A DNA stretch of 64,000 nucleotides from Vreelandella zhanjiangensis DSM 21076 (GCF_000377665.1 NZ_KB898647.1:313559-377558), one strand, 5' to 3'; positions 8,809 through 18,397 are shown, numbered from the stretch's first letter. A program made the numbers and translations. The notes: generated from the sequence alone by a model not told the origin.

Positions 8809-10184
8809 CTAATTGATCGCTTGAATGCGCCGCACGTGGTCGCCCCGAGGGTCATTTTCGCCGCGGGCCTTATTGACCGCGAATATATGACCTTGGCCAT
8901 CGGCGTGAACGTGATTGGGGTAAGTGCCGCCGTCGATATTGGCGACAAGTTCACCCTCGCGGTTGAGGATGGCGAGCGTACCGGAGGCGCGGTTGCTCAC
9001 ATACGCCAAGCCACTATCGGCTTCAAACGCCACATTGAGCGGGCCAGCGCCGACCGGTACGTCGTGGACGATATCGCCAGATGCGATATCCACGTAAAGC
9101 AGATTGTCAGAGCCTTGCGAGGCCACCAGCAACTGTTCACTTTGCGCATCAAAAGCAACGCCGGAGGCGCGGTTGGCGTTGGTCAGCGTAATCACCTTTT
9201 CAACACTATCGTTTTGGGTATCGATGACTACCGCCTCGGGAGTGCTGATACTCACGGTAAACAAACGACCAGAGGCTTCATCCAGCGCCAGGCTCATGGG
9301 TGTGAATTGCTCACCACGTACGGATGATGAAATCTCGATCTGCCCGAGAGGTTCAAGGGTTGATGCATCGAACACCGATAGATAGTTTTCACCGGTCGCC
9401 GAGACATACGCCTTGGCGCGCTGGCTATCGATAATTACATCGCGGGAGTGGGGCACCGTTTCTGCGTCGAACTGTTTAACCAAAGATAAGTCGTCCTGAC
9501 GATAGACCGCAACGGTATTTTCGCGGGTATTGGTCACCCAGACGTTGCCGTTGGCATCATCCACCCCCACGCCATACGCTGCAAAGACGCGTTCATCATC
9601 GTAATCGGGCACCTGGTGTGGCGTCACTCGAGCAATTACTTCAAGGGTATCAGGATCGACTTTAAGTAGTTCTGACTGAGTGACCGGCGGGCGTCCTACT
9701 GCGCGGGTGACGAACAGCGCACTGTTTTTAGCGCTATAGGCACTTTGATAGAGACCGGCAGGCAGGGCGGTATCAACCACATCAAAGGCGTCATCGCCGT
9801 TTAACGCAATGGGCGGCGAGATTTTAAGCTGGCAGCATAGGGATTTTCGGCGATCAACACCAACGGGTGACGGCCGGGAGCGGCGTCTTCGGGCAGGGTA
9901 ATGGTCGCGGTGAAGCTGCCATCGTCATCGGCCGTGTAAGCAGTATCGTTAAGTGGCGTATTGCCACGTGAAAGCTCCACGGTCTGGCCGGGGTTGAAAT
10001 CACGACCCACAAACTCAACATCGCTGCCGGGAAGAATAAGTGGCGTTGTGGCGTAAACGCTGCCCTTAAAATCGGTGTCGGGCTGGTCAAAGACCTGAGC
10101 CGATGCCACTGAAGGCAGGGTACATAAAGCGATGATAACGGCCGCTAAAGGCTTGAGGCGATAACCATTGGAAAGGCGTTGCAT
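8809..10184 (-). pseudogene. YncE-type beta-propeller exported protein, split by a frameshift
   Basis: Two adjacent frames make one protein. The first (10184-9801, 127 aa) has a signal peptide (LKPLAAVIIALCTLPSVASA) and an Ig/IPT-like domain. The second (running on to 8809) carries YncE/NHL-like propeller repeats such as GVGVDDANGNVWVTNTRENTVAVY and SNRASGTLAILNREGELVANIDGG. Reading one extra A in the run at 9822-9825 joins ...YAASLK to ISPPIALNGDD and gives a 458-residue protein. It is last in a siderophore operon; E. coli YncE is iron-regulated. The break may be real inactivation, a homopolymer sequencing error, or -1 slippage on AAA. A good ribosome site (AAAGGAGC) precedes the start. Confidence 0.75.
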
Positions 10185-10229
10185 AGCGTTTGCTCCTTTA
10201 AACGTTGGGTAAAAAAGGGTGACGTATCG

Positions 10230-11237
10230 TCATCGGATGGTGCCGCGGGTGTTGCTGTGATCCGGTATGCCTACCACTTGATGAAGTGCATCCATCAGCG
10301 ATGCACGAAACGTCAGGCCATGGCTTAACTCTGGAAATTCGCGGTAGCTGGCCTGTATGCCGTGAACCAGTTGAAGCCGTTCGGCAAGCTTTTCGGTTGA
10401 ATCGGTGGGAACACTCGCGACGCGCCGCAGATGTGCCTGCACCCGTGGGTTACTCATATCGCGGTGGCGGGTATCGCGTGCGCGTTCGCCGCCGCCCATG
10501 CTTAACAGAACACGCGCTGGACGAGCGGAGTTGTTAGCAGTGAACCGGCGCTCGGGTTCACCCAGCAGGGCGCCATCGGCCCACCAGAGCGAAGGGCTGC
10601 CCGCGGCATAAGTACTGAATGCGCCGGTACGGGTATACAGTGTATGCAGTGCAAAAAGCCCGCCCAGTGAATGGCCCCACAGCGTTTGCTGCGTTGTATC
10701 CGTTTTGACACGCGTGGCGATTTCCGGGCGTATCTGGCGCTCAATCGTTTCTAAAAAGGCATTCGCACCGCCGCCTCGGCGCTCTGGTGGTGTCTCGGCG
10801 TTATCATCAGGTAAAGCGCTAAAGGTGTAATCCCGCATGCGCGCCGGATCGATGCGCAGGTCATTGGCGTAGCCCAAAAATACTAAGACAGGCGGGGCCG
10901 TTTGCAAGGCAAGCTCTTTGAGCAGGTCCGTATCGAACTCCATCAGGGCAGCGTTGCCATCCAGCATCCAGAACGCCGGAAAACCGGCCTCGGGGGCAGC
11001 CCCCGTCGGGATGGCGAGCGTCACGCGCCAGTGGCGTTCATCATCTGCGCTTGCAACGCTAAAGCGCTCAAAACGATACTCATCAAGCGATTCATCCAGC
11101 ACGGTATGCGCTAGCGACATGGTAGGCTCACGTTGCTGTGCCAATGCAGCGGTACTCCCAAAACAGATAAGTGCCAGGGTAAGAGCCGCCCCTAACAGGT
11201 GCGGCAAGCGATAGGTTTTGTAAGGGGTTAACAACAT
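10230..11237 (-). CDS. Periplasmic siderophore esterase, IroE/Fes-like alpha/beta hydrolase
   Basis: A 335-residue alpha/beta hydrolase with an N-terminal signal peptide (LLGAALTLALICFGSTAALA). The nucleophile elbow is GHSLGG, and the catalytic His is probably in PELSHGLTF. The PAFWMLDGNAALMEF region fits the esterase D / IroE group that hydrolyses ferric or apo trilactone catecholate siderophores. It lies 11 nt after the FepA-like receptor in the same operon, which strongly supports a siderophore substrate. Iron (Fur) control is expected through the box upstream of the receptor. Confidence 0.82.
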   Translation of the reverse strand: MLLTPYKTYRLPHLLGAALTLALICFGSTAALAQQREPTMSLAHTVLDESLDEYRFERFSVASADDERHWRVTLAIPTGAAPEAGFPAFWMLDGNAALMEFDTDLLKELALQTAPPVLVFLGYANDLRIDPARMRDYTFSALPDDNAETPPERRGGGANAFLETIERQIRPEIATRVKTDTTQQTLWGHSLGGLFALHTLYTRTGAFSTYAAGSPSLWWADGALLGEPERRFTANNSARPARVLLSMGGGERARDTRHRDMSNPRVQAHLRRVASVPTDSTEKLAERLQLVHGIQASYREFPELSHGLTFRASLMDALHQVVGIPDHSNTRGTIR

Positions 11238-11248
11238 ACGCAGCCCGT

Positions 11249-13480
11249 TTAGAAATCCATATTCAGCGACATGAAGTAGGCCCGTCCCGGCTCGTTATAG
11301 GTGGCAGCACCAGAGCCAAGGCCCGTGTTTTCACGATAGAGGCGCTCGTTGAATAGATTCTCAACCCCTGCGCCCAGGCGTAGGTCATTGGTCAGATAGT
11401 ATTGGGCGCTCAACCCCCAAACGCTGTAGGGGCCCCTTACGCTAAGCTCTTCGCCTGATTGCGGGGCCCCGCTGATGCTGCGCGTCGGAGGCGTCTGTTT
11501 GCCATACCAAGTGCCCTTGAATAGCATGGAAAGGTCGGCGGTTGCCCACCAGTCAAGCGAGGTATTGAGCGTGTACTCGGGAACAATGGAAAGCGGCTGG
11601 CCGGTTTGCTGGTTTTTATTCTCTACCATATAGGTAAAGTTGTTGTTCCAGCTGAGCGTGTTGCCATTGTCGCCTATCAAGGGGACCCGCAGGTTGCCTT
11701 CCAGGCCGCTTACCACCGCCTTGGAAGCGTTCTGCCACTGGAAAACACCGCCATTGTCGGACACCGTTCGGCCCACTTCATCCAGGCCTGCCTGAATACG
11801 ATTGTCGTAATCGTTATGGAAGTAGGTCAGTGACGCGTGGTAGCCGTTATCGGCCCACTCAATGCCGATCTCCTTGTTCAAGCTGATTTCCGGGTCAAGG
11901 TCACTGTTGCCCTGAACGTAACACCCGCCGCCGCTGTTGCCCGTGTAGCCAAAGGGGCAGCCGTTACCACGGGTATAATAGAGATAGTTATCGTTGGCCT
12001 GATAAAGATTGGGCGCTTTAAAGGCTCGCGCAATACCGCCTTTCAAGGTGACGGTATCCGTGGCGTGAAACTGAGTATTCAGGCTGGGGCTCACGTGATT
12101 GCCGAACTGGCTATGGTGATCCAGACGTACACCGGGCGTTACGATCCAGCGCTCGCCCAGGTAGATATTGTCTTCTACAAAGACGGCGGTTGTCTGGGCG
12201 TCCGCTTTGCCATCCTGATTGCTTGAGTCGATTCCTGGCACCGAATCGCCCCAGTTGACGGCGCCTTGAACAGCGTACGCGTCTTCAAGGCGACTATCTT
12301 GATGCTCGAAACCCACGGTCCAGACGTGTTCATTGCCAGCTAACTGGGTTGGAAGATTCACCTCGCCATCGAGCCGGTAATTGCGCAGCCTGGAGGTCGA
12401 CCAATCCTGATCGTTGCTGATACTCCCTTCCGGGCCCCCGGCTAGGCCTTCGTCCAAACGTGCATTATTGGTGCCTTCAAAGCCGAGCGTTAAGCGCGAT
12501 GTATTCTCGCCCCAGTTACCTCGGTGAGTGAGTGAGGCGGTATTGCGATACATCCGGTTGGTTTCCGCGCCGCCATTGGCAAGCTCGGTGAGCAGCTCGG
12601 TGCCATCGACTCGAACGGCGCGGTCTCCTGCGTAAATATTACCCTGGCGGCTAGTGCCAGCCTCAAGCTCGATCACATTAGCGTCGTTCACATCCCAGCG
12701 TAGAAGACCATTGATATCGCGATTTCGAACGCCTTCGCGTCCGGCTGGCGGTGTGGCATCCGGGGTTGAGGCGAAGTCAGCGTTAACATCCAGCGAGTCG
12801 GCATCGGTGCGTGCGACGTTGCCATAAAGTCGAAACGAGAGGTTCTCCAGCAGCGGCCCGGTCAGAACGAATCCCGCACGCTGCGTGTCGCCTTCGGCAC
12901 TATCTTCCGGCAGGCGCCCATACAGATTTACAGAACCGCTGAACGTATCAGAGGGCTGCTTGGTAATAATGTTAACAACACCGCCAGAGGCGCCAGAGCC
13001 ATAGCGGGCAGCGGCTGGCCCGCGCAGCACTTCGATGCGCTCGACAGCCTCTGCGGGCACCCAGTTGGTGTCGCCACGGGTGTTGCGTTCACCGCTGCGG
13101 CCCATGCGCACTGAGTTACGCGAGCCGACCGGTCTGCCGTCGATCAGTACCAGAGTGTTTTCAGGCCCCATGCCGCGCAAATCGATTTGACGGTTGTTGC
13201 CGTACTGGCCTGAGGCGGTATTGCCGGTTAGGTTGACCCCTGGCATGGTTCTTATCAGTTCGGAAAGGTCGTTGGCGGGTGGGCGTTGCTCGATATCGTC
13301 GGCGGTAATCGTCGATGCTCCCAATGCCTGGCTTGCAATGGCTTCAGCGGTCACATAGAGCGTGTCGAATGCCTTTTCGTCACTAGTGTGTTCCTGGGCG
13401 AAAAGCGGGTTTGAAAGGGCCAGGGCAACAGCAAGGGAAAGCGAAGAAAGCGCATATGGCGCCGACAAAGTGCGAGGCAT
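11249..13480 (-). CDS. TonB-dependent catecholate siderophore receptor (FepA/PfeA-like)
   Basis: A 743-residue outer-membrane receptor. A signal peptide ends at SNPLFAQ, followed by a TonB-box-like FDTLYVTAEA, a plug domain (about residues 50-170: DLSELIRTMPGVNLTGN, IDLRGMGPENTLVLIDGRPV, VERIEVLRGPAAARYGSGASGGVVNIITK) and a 22-strand barrel ending in Phe (SLNMDF). The plug pattern VGSRNSVRMGRSGERNTRGDTNWVP is characteristic of FepA/PfeA enterobactin receptors. It heads an operon with an esterase and a YncE-like protein, and a Fur box lies about 90 bp upstream. The exact siderophore is unproven. Confidence 0.9.
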   Translation of the reverse strand: MPRTLSAPYALSSLSLAVALALSNPLFAQEHTSDEKAFDTLYVTAEAIASQALGASTITADDIEQRPPANDLSELIRTMPGVNLTGNTASGQYGNNRQIDLRGMGPENTLVLIDGRPVGSRNSVRMGRSGERNTRGDTNWVPAEAVERIEVLRGPAAARYGSGASGGVVNIITKQPSDTFSGSVNLYGRLPEDSAEGDTQRAGFVLTGPLLENLSFRLYGNVARTDADSLDVNADFASTPDATPPAGREGVRNRDINGLLRWDVNDANVIELEAGTSRQGNIYAGDRAVRVDGTELLTELANGGAETNRMYRNTASLTHRGNWGENTSRLTLGFEGTNNARLDEGLAGGPEGSISNDQDWSTSRLRNYRLDGEVNLPTQLAGNEHVWTVGFEHQDSRLEDAYAVQGAVNWGDSVPGIDSSNQDGKADAQTTAVFVEDNIYLGERWIVTPGVRLDHHSQFGNHVSPSLNTQFHATDTVTLKGGIARAFKAPNLYQANDNYLYYTRGNGCPFGYTGNSGGGCYVQGNSDLDPEISLNKEIGIEWADNGYHASLTYFHNDYDNRIQAGLDEVGRTVSDNGGVFQWQNASKAVVSGLEGNLRVPLIGDNGNTLSWNNNFTYMVENKNQQTGQPLSIVPEYTLNTSLDWWATADLSMLFKGTWYGKQTPPTRSISGAPQSGEELSVRGPYSVWGLSAQYYLTNDLRLGAGVENLFNERLYRENTGLGSGAATYNEPGRAYFMSLNMDF

Positions 13481-13565
13481 TGAGGGTAACTCCCTAAAGC
13501 GTGGATATAGGCTGAAGCAAGCAAAGCGAATACGGCGACGGCTAAACGCAAAATGTAATGCTAAT

Positions 13566-13584
13566 TTAAATGATAATCGTTTTC
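13566..13584. promoter_or_regulatory. Fur box upstream of siderophore operon
   Basis: TTAAATGATAATCGTTTTC matches 14 of 19 positions of the classical Fur consensus (GATAATGATAATCATTATC). It sits about 90 bp upstream of the receptor start, in the gap before the divergent GNAT gene, where it could repress the operon when iron is replete. Confidence 0.75.
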
Positions 13585-13739
13585 AATATCGAATTGGTAT
13601 TTACTAATGCCGTGACCAGTACTGCCGGAGGTAGCTGCAGAAAGGGATGCTCATCTGCCTCGCTGTGATAGCCCGTCACTTACTTGTCTGTATAATCGGC
13701 TTTTAATAAACGACATCCTGTTCAAGAGAGAAGGCCGGT

Positions 13740-14198
13740 ATGCCGCTATGTTTTCACTGGGCGCGATTTGATGAGCTGAGTACCCGCGCGTTTTACGAGA
13801 TCGTCAAAGCGCGTGTAATGGTGTTTGTGGTAGAGCAACAGTGTGCCTACCAGGAAGTAGACGAACTGGATCCTCTAGCCTGGCATCTTACCGCTACGGT
13901 TGAGGGGGAGCTGGCGGCGTATATCCGTGTGGTGGGGCCGGGGGATAAATTCGCCGAGCCTTCCATTGGCCGAGTGATGACCCTTAACGCTTTCCGAGGC
14001 TGTCAATATGGCCGCGAGCTGATGGCGGAGGCGATTCGTTTTACCGAGCAAACCTATCCGGGCCTGGGTATCAAGATTGGCGCACAAGTCTATTTGAACG
14101 CTTTCTACGAGTCGTTTGGGTTCGAGCGCATCAGTGAGCCCTACGATGAAGACGGCATACCGCATATTGATATGGTCAAACCCGCCCCTCACGCTTAA
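13740..14198 (+). CDS. ElaA-family GNAT N-acetyltransferase
   Basis: A 152-residue GNAT protein of the ElaA type. It has FHWARFDELSTRAFYEIVKARVMVFVVEQQCAYQEVDELD near the N-terminus and an acetyl-CoA site around IGRVMTLNAFRGCQYGRELM. The ending YESFGFERISEPYDEDGIPHIDM is the typical ElaA tail. The substrate of ElaA is not established. It precedes bluB by 27 nt on the same strand and probably shares its transcript. It is divergent from the siderophore operon. Confidence 0.85.
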   Translation: MPLCFHWARFDELSTRAFYEIVKARVMVFVVEQQCAYQEVDELDPLAWHLTATVEGELAAYIRVVGPGDKFAEPSIGRVMTLNAFRGCQYGRELMAEAIRFTEQTYPGLGIKIGAQVYLNAFYESFGFERISEPYDEDGIPHIDMVKPAPHA

Positions 14199-14225
14199 AC
14201 CACAACGCAACTGGAGTTGATCCCC

Positions 14226-14915
14226 GTGACCGCCTCAGATGACTCCTTTACAGAGAGTGAACGCCACGGGCTTTATCGCGCCATTTATGAGCGTCGTGAC
14301 GTGCGCTCCCAGTTTCTTTCCGACCCGATTCCAGCTGACGTGCTGGCGCGTCTGCTGCAGGCCGCCCACCACGCACCTTCGGTTGGATTCATGCAGCCAT
14401 GGGATTTCATTGTCATTGAAAGTCGTGAGGTCAGGGCATCGATTCTGACGCTGTTTGAGCAGGCCAATGAAAAAGCTGCCGAACGCTTTACCGGTGAGCG
14501 CAAGAATCTTTATAAAGGCCTCAAGCTTCAGGGCATTCTGGAAAGTCCGCTCAATCTCTGTATTACCTGCGATCGCAGCCGTGGTGGCCCTCACGTGTTG
14601 GGGCGCGACAGCATCATGGAGACCGATCTGTTCAGTACTTGCCTGGCGGTGCAGAACCTGTGGCTGGCGGCGCGGGCAGAAGGCGTCGGGGTAGGTTGGG
14701 TCAGTGTTCTTGACCAAACTCAGTTGAGCGCAGCTCTCAACCTGCCTGAACATGTTTATCCTGTGGCGTATCTATGCCTTGGCTATGTCAGCGAGTTTCT
14801 GGATCAGCCGGAGCTTGAAGCAAGGGGCTGGCGCTCACGCTTGCCACTCAGTGAGCTGGTACATGGAGATACCTGGGGCCAGCCTTTTGCTGGCACTTTC
14901 GAAAGCGGCAGTTGA
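14226..14915 (+). CDS. bluB: 5,6-dimethylbenzimidazole synthase
   Basis: A 229-residue nitroreductase-fold protein of the BluB family, which cannibalises FMNH2 to make the lower ligand of cobalamin. Visible family regions are YERRDVRSQFLSDPIPADVLARLL, HHAPSVGFMQPWDFI, NLCITCDRSRGGPHVLGR and EGVGVGWVSVLD. I chose GTG 14226, 9 nt after a TGGAG ribosome site; an upstream TTG at 14217 would overlap that site. No other cobalamin genes are nearby, so it may serve cobamide remodelling or a distant cob locus. It ends 1 nt from the convergent cyclase gene. Confidence 0.88.
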   Translation: MTASDDSFTESERHGLYRAIYERRDVRSQFLSDPIPADVLARLLQAAHHAPSVGFMQPWDFIVIESREVRASILTLFEQANEKAAERFTGERKNLYKGLKLQGILESPLNLCITCDRSRGGPHVLGRDSIMETDLFSTCLAVQNLWLAARAEGVGVGWVSVLDQTQLSAALNLPEHVYPVAYLCLGYVSEFLDQPELEARGWRSRLPLSELVHGDTWGQPFAGTFESGS

Positions 14916-14916
14916 G

Positions 14917-16431
14917 CTAGCGATTGCCCTTTTGGCGACGCTGGCGTTTGTCGGCATACATGCGCTCATCCGCCAAGCTAAATACGTGTTGTGCACGCGC
15001 TTCCTGAGAGCTTGCGCAGCCAAGACTCACACTTATTTCCATGGTTTTGTGGCCATTGTCGGCGGTGGTGATAACGCAGCTCTGCCCCTTGAGGTCAGTT
15101 CTAATAAGGTGGGTGAGTCGATGCGCTTCTGTAAGGCCGGTAGTAGGCAGTAGTGCCACAAACTCGTCGCCGCCGTAACGCGCCAGTATGCCGCCTTCCG
15201 CGATATAGCTCGCTAGATATTCGCCCACGGTGGTGATGAGTTGGTCCCCCGCTGCGTGCCCGTAGCGGTCGTTGACCTCCTTGAGCCTATCGACATCCAT
15301 TATGATAATGGCAAAGTCCTGCTTGGGAGCCTGCGTTTTGGCTTCTATCGTCAGTTTCAGCGCCGCTTCGAAGTAACCACGATTGTAAAGTCCCGTGAGC
15401 ACATCGCGCTCGGCAGCTTCCTTTAGCGCAAGATGCAGCAGCTTGTTTTCGGCAGCGGCCGCCAGGTGGTCGGCAAACACGGGAAGTATCTGTTCCAGGC
15501 CGTCGTACAGCCGGGGAGCCTTTACCATTAGCCAGCCTTCGTAAAGACTCAGACGTCGGCCCATGGAGGAGACATAGAGCGTTTCGCCTTCACCGGTTTG
15601 CAGCAGGGTGACCGGCTGCTCGGCCTGGGTATTAAAGCTTGTCAGCAGGCGTCTAAGACGCTGTTTGTGCGCTGTGCTCAGGCCTGCACCCTCCGCGTAG
15701 CGCGTTACTTCCGGGCGCTTGCGCTCCTGCAGGAAAACGGCAAAGCCATAGTCGGGAAAATGCTTGTGAAGATGGTTCAGCGAGTCGTTTAGTAGTGAGG
15801 AAATAGTGGCGGCGCGATTCGCTACCATGCCCAGGCCAAGCAACGCCTGAAATACCCTGTTCTGAAACCTGATCTCGCCGATGCTGCGGCCTATCTGCCG
15901 GTTCTGGCTGTAGGTCACGCGGCCCATGGTCAAAAAATAGACAATCGCCCCTGCCCATTGGTAAGTATCAAGCTGGGTACTTACGTAGGGCCGAAAATCA
16001 AACCCCGACAGGGCACTGCCGACCAAGGCAGCCCCTATAAACAGAACAGCGGAGGTGAGCATGCGCGATAGCCCGCCAACCACCAGATTGTTCAACAGAC
16101 AGGCAAGCCCGATAGTGATAGTGGCCAACAGATAAAAATCCAGCACGCTGCACCAAAAGCCGAACAGTAGGCTGTCGAAAAGCAGGTTTCTAAACTCGGC
16201 TCGCTTGGAGTTCCGAGCGTTTGCTGCGAGGGCATAAGCGATACCAGGCCACAGCAGTAGCAGGATACCGGGAAGTATCAGCGTCCAACCGCTGCCCTCC
16301 GCCTTGGCAATCCATACCGTCAGTCCAAAGGTATGGGCAAAGGCAAAGAAACGCGGTGCGGTTGTTGCCAGGGCAAGACGATGCGTGCGTCCAGATGAAA
16401 GCTGCATGCGTGAGGCTGCGCTCAAGGCCAT
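14917..16431 (-). CDS. MASE2-GGDEF diguanylate cyclase
   Basis: A 504-residue membrane diguanylate cyclase that would make c-di-GMP. Residues about 20-180 form a MASE2-like membrane sensor with the signature SKRAEFRNLLFDSLLFGFWCS. A GAF-like middle region (about 215-330) precedes the catalytic domain (RDVLTGLYNRGYFEAAL). The active motif YGGDEF is at about 417-422. The allosteric I-site position reads AEGG instead of RxxD, so product inhibition is probably absent. It is convergent with bluB at 1 nt spacing. The signal sensed is unknown. Confidence 0.88.
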   Translation of the reverse strand: MALSAASRMQLSSGRTHRLALATTAPRFFAFAHTFGLTVWIAKAEGSGWTLILPGILLLLWPGIAYALAANARNSKRAEFRNLLFDSLLFGFWCSVLDFYLLATITIGLACLLNNLVVGGLSRMLTSAVLFIGAALVGSALSGFDFRPYVSTQLDTYQWAGAIVYFLTMGRVTYSQNRQIGRSIGEIRFQNRVFQALLGLGMVANRAATISSLLNDSLNHLHKHFPDYGFAVFLQERKRPEVTRYAEGAGLSTAHKQRLRRLLTSFNTQAEQPVTLLQTGEGETLYVSSMGRRLSLYEGWLMVKAPRLYDGLEQILPVFADHLAAAAENKLLHLALKEAAERDVLTGLYNRGYFEAALKLTIEAKTQAPKQDFAIIIMDVDRLKEVNDRYGHAAGDQLITTVGEYLASYIAEGGILARYGGDEFVALLPTTGLTEAHRLTHLIRTDLKGQSCVITTADNGHKTMEISVSLGCASSQEARAQHVFSLADERMYADKRQRRQKGNR

Positions 16432-16605
16432 TTGTTACAGACTAGCACTTAAGCGGACAGGACGTCCTAACAGAAACTCAGACCGCACGGGGGCGTAGTC
16501 GTACCTTATGATCAACTCTTTATCACCTGCCGATAGGGGATTCGCTGGTAAGCTTTTCGCGATGTCGTTACTGTATTCACCGTTGCTAAACAGGGTGGAA
16601 AGATC

Positions 16606-17094
16606 ATGCAAGAGGCGTTTACTCTTCAGCGGTTAAACGCGGATAGCCCCCATGTGCCCGTCGTAGCAAAATGGACGTTCGAGACCTGGGGGCAGCAGCT
16701 GCACCCGGGGCGTACGTTTGCCGAAGCGGTGGAAGAGACCCGCCAAGAGTGCGGCAAGCGGGGCGTACCGTCGCTGTTCGTAGCGCTTGAAAACGGCGTG
16801 GCGGTGGGCACGGCCAGCCTGATTGCCGAGGATATAGCGAGTCGGCCTGAGCTTGCGCCCTGGCTTGCCTCTGTGTTCGTGCTGCCTCAGTGGCGCGGGC
16901 GGGGAATTGCATCACAGCTGGTCCAGCGCGTGGAACAGGAAGCACGCGAAAACGGTATCGAGTGTTTTTATCTGTATACCCCGGACCAGCAGGCGCTCTA
17001 CCAACGTCTGGGTTGGCAAGAACAAGAGCGAATTGCCTATGGTGGGGAAACGGTAACGATCATGTCCCGCCAGTTGAGTGCAGACATTGACTAA
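16606..17094 (+). CDS. GNAT-family N-acetyltransferase
   Basis: A 162-residue GNAT enzyme. The acetyl-CoA binding motif A is ASVFVLPQWRGRGIASQLVQRVEQEA, and the C-terminal motif B is FYLYTPDQQALYQRLGWQE. The N-terminal half shows the usual ENGVAVGTASLI strand pair. The substrate is unknown. The gene is followed after 9 nt by a LysR regulator on the same strand, suggesting co-transcription. Confidence 0.82.
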   Translation: MQEAFTLQRLNADSPHVPVVAKWTFETWGQQLHPGRTFAEAVEETRQECGKRGVPSLFVALENGVAVGTASLIAEDIASRPELAPWLASVFVLPQWRGRGIASQLVQRVEQEARENGIECFYLYTPDQQALYQRLGWQEQERIAYGGETVTIMSRQLSADID

Positions 17095-17103
17095 GGAGAC
17101 ATT

Positions 17104-18015
17104 ATGATCAGCGGCCGCGCGCTGCACTATTTCGATACCGTGGCCCGCTGTCGCTCGCTGCGCCAGGCAGCGGCGAGACTCAATATTGCCCCCACGGCTA
17201 TCAGCCGCCAGATCGATCTACTGGAAGAGCAGCTGGGCGCGCCTTTACTAGAGCGCGGCCCTAGCGGCATCAGCCTGACTGCCGCAGGCGAGCTGCTCGC
17301 CGCCCAGGCGCAGCATACGTTGCGCGACCTGGAACGTGTCCAAGAGCATATTGCTGACTTGCAGGGCTTGCGCACAGGGCGCGTGCGCCTTGAAGCCGCC
17401 GAAGGCGTGGTAGCAGGGCTCTTGGCGCCTACACTTGCCGATATGGGGCGGCGCTACCCACAACTGCGTTTTAATATAAGTATCGCGAGCGCCGGGCAAA
17501 TAGTGGAGCGGCTGCGCCTGGGAACGGCGGATATCGGGCTTTCATTTTTCATGCCACGCCACGACGATATCGTCATCGTGGAAAGCGCCCGGCTTGAGCA
17601 CCACGCGGTAATGGCACTCGATCATCCGCTGGCCGGCGCCCGAGAGGTTTCGCTTGAGTGTCTGGCCAAGCATCGCATTATTTTGCCGGGCGAATCTTTT
17701 GGGGCGCGTCAGGCGCTTGAACGCAGCGCTCACCGCGCCGGTATTACACTGATACCCGCCTTTGATACCGCCTCGCTCGAAACCCAGAAAGCGCTGGCGC
17801 TGAACGGGGCGGGCGTGTTGATTCTGCCGCCCATGGCAGTCGCGCGGGAGTGCCTACGCAATGAGCTTATCAGCGTGCCGCTAGCCCCCGACGAGCTGGA
17901 GCCGGCGCGCATTGATCTGTGCGTTTACCGCCACCGTATAAGAAGCTTCGCTGTCGATGCATGTCTCTCCCATCTTTCTGAGTCCCTGCAAACATTGGAT
18001 AACCCGCCAACATAA
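17104..18015 (+). CDS. LysR-family transcriptional regulator
   Basis: A 303-residue LysR protein. The helix-turn-helix is at about residues 5-60 (HYFDTVARCRSLRQAAARLNIAPTAISRQIDLLEEQLG), followed by a two-lobed effector domain with RVRLEAAEGVVAGLLAP and the closing GAGVLILPPMAVA. ATG 17104 follows an AAGGAG ribosome site. It lies between a GNAT gene and, 154 bp downstream, the DUF3311/symporter pair on the same strand. It may control the transporter, though LysR targets are more often divergent. Confidence 0.85.
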   Translation: MISGRALHYFDTVARCRSLRQAAARLNIAPTAISRQIDLLEEQLGAPLLERGPSGISLTAAGELLAAQAQHTLRDLERVQEHIADLQGLRTGRVRLEAAEGVVAGLLAPTLADMGRRYPQLRFNISIASAGQIVERLRLGTADIGLSFFMPRHDDIVIVESARLEHHAVMALDHPLAGAREVSLECLAKHRIILPGESFGARQALERSAHRAGITLIPAFDTASLETQKALALNGAGVLILPPMAVARECLRNELISVPLAPDELEPARIDLCVYRHRIRSFAVDACLSHLSESLQTLDNPPT

Positions 18016-18169
18016 AGGTGCACACAAAAAGTGGACACCATGGCTTTAAATTGGAATAGTGTGTGTCACCTGCGCACGCTATCGAGGCTTACACGCTGCG
18101 CTGGCCATCTTTCCAATAACTAACGCTTGTACCGATCGCGACTCGCGAGCGCGCAAGTAGGGAATCGCA

Positions 18170-18397
18170 ATGCGACGTTTGTTCGTTCTGCCCACTTCAC
18201 GTGCCGGGTGGGGGCTTTTAGCTGCCTTCATCTGTTTGGTCGTAGCGGGCACCTGGCCGGTGATCGGCCTGCTCAATCGAGCCATGCTGGTGTTTGGCAT
18301 ACCGCTGATGATCGTGTGGAGCTACGCAATCATCTTTGCCTGCGTGGGCGTCATGCTTCTCGGCAACCGCATCGTGGAGAGGGACGATCATGAGTAG
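18170..18397 (+). CDS. DUF3311-type small membrane protein, symporter partner
   Basis: A 75-residue protein with two hydrophobic segments (WGLLAAFICLVVAGTWPVIGLL and FGIPLMIVWSYAIIFACVGVMLLGN). Size and layout match DUF3311 proteins, which are regularly encoded immediately before a sodium:solute symporter, as in Bacillus yhjC-yhjB. Its last codons overlap the symporter start by 8 nt, implying coupled translation and probably a complex with it. The role as accessory subunit is inferred from this linkage. Confidence 0.78.
   Translation: MRRLFVLPTSRAGWGLLAAFICLVVAGTWPVIGLLNRAMLVFGIPLMIVWSYAIIFACVGVMLLGNRIVERDDHE

Noticed and set aside
8821..9327. 168-codon plus-strand ORF opposite the propeller gene
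   Set aside because: A mirror frame of the propeller repeats; the minus strand carries the recognisable protein.
14235..14753. 172-codon minus-strand ORF
   Set aside because: Antisense to bluB, no motif.
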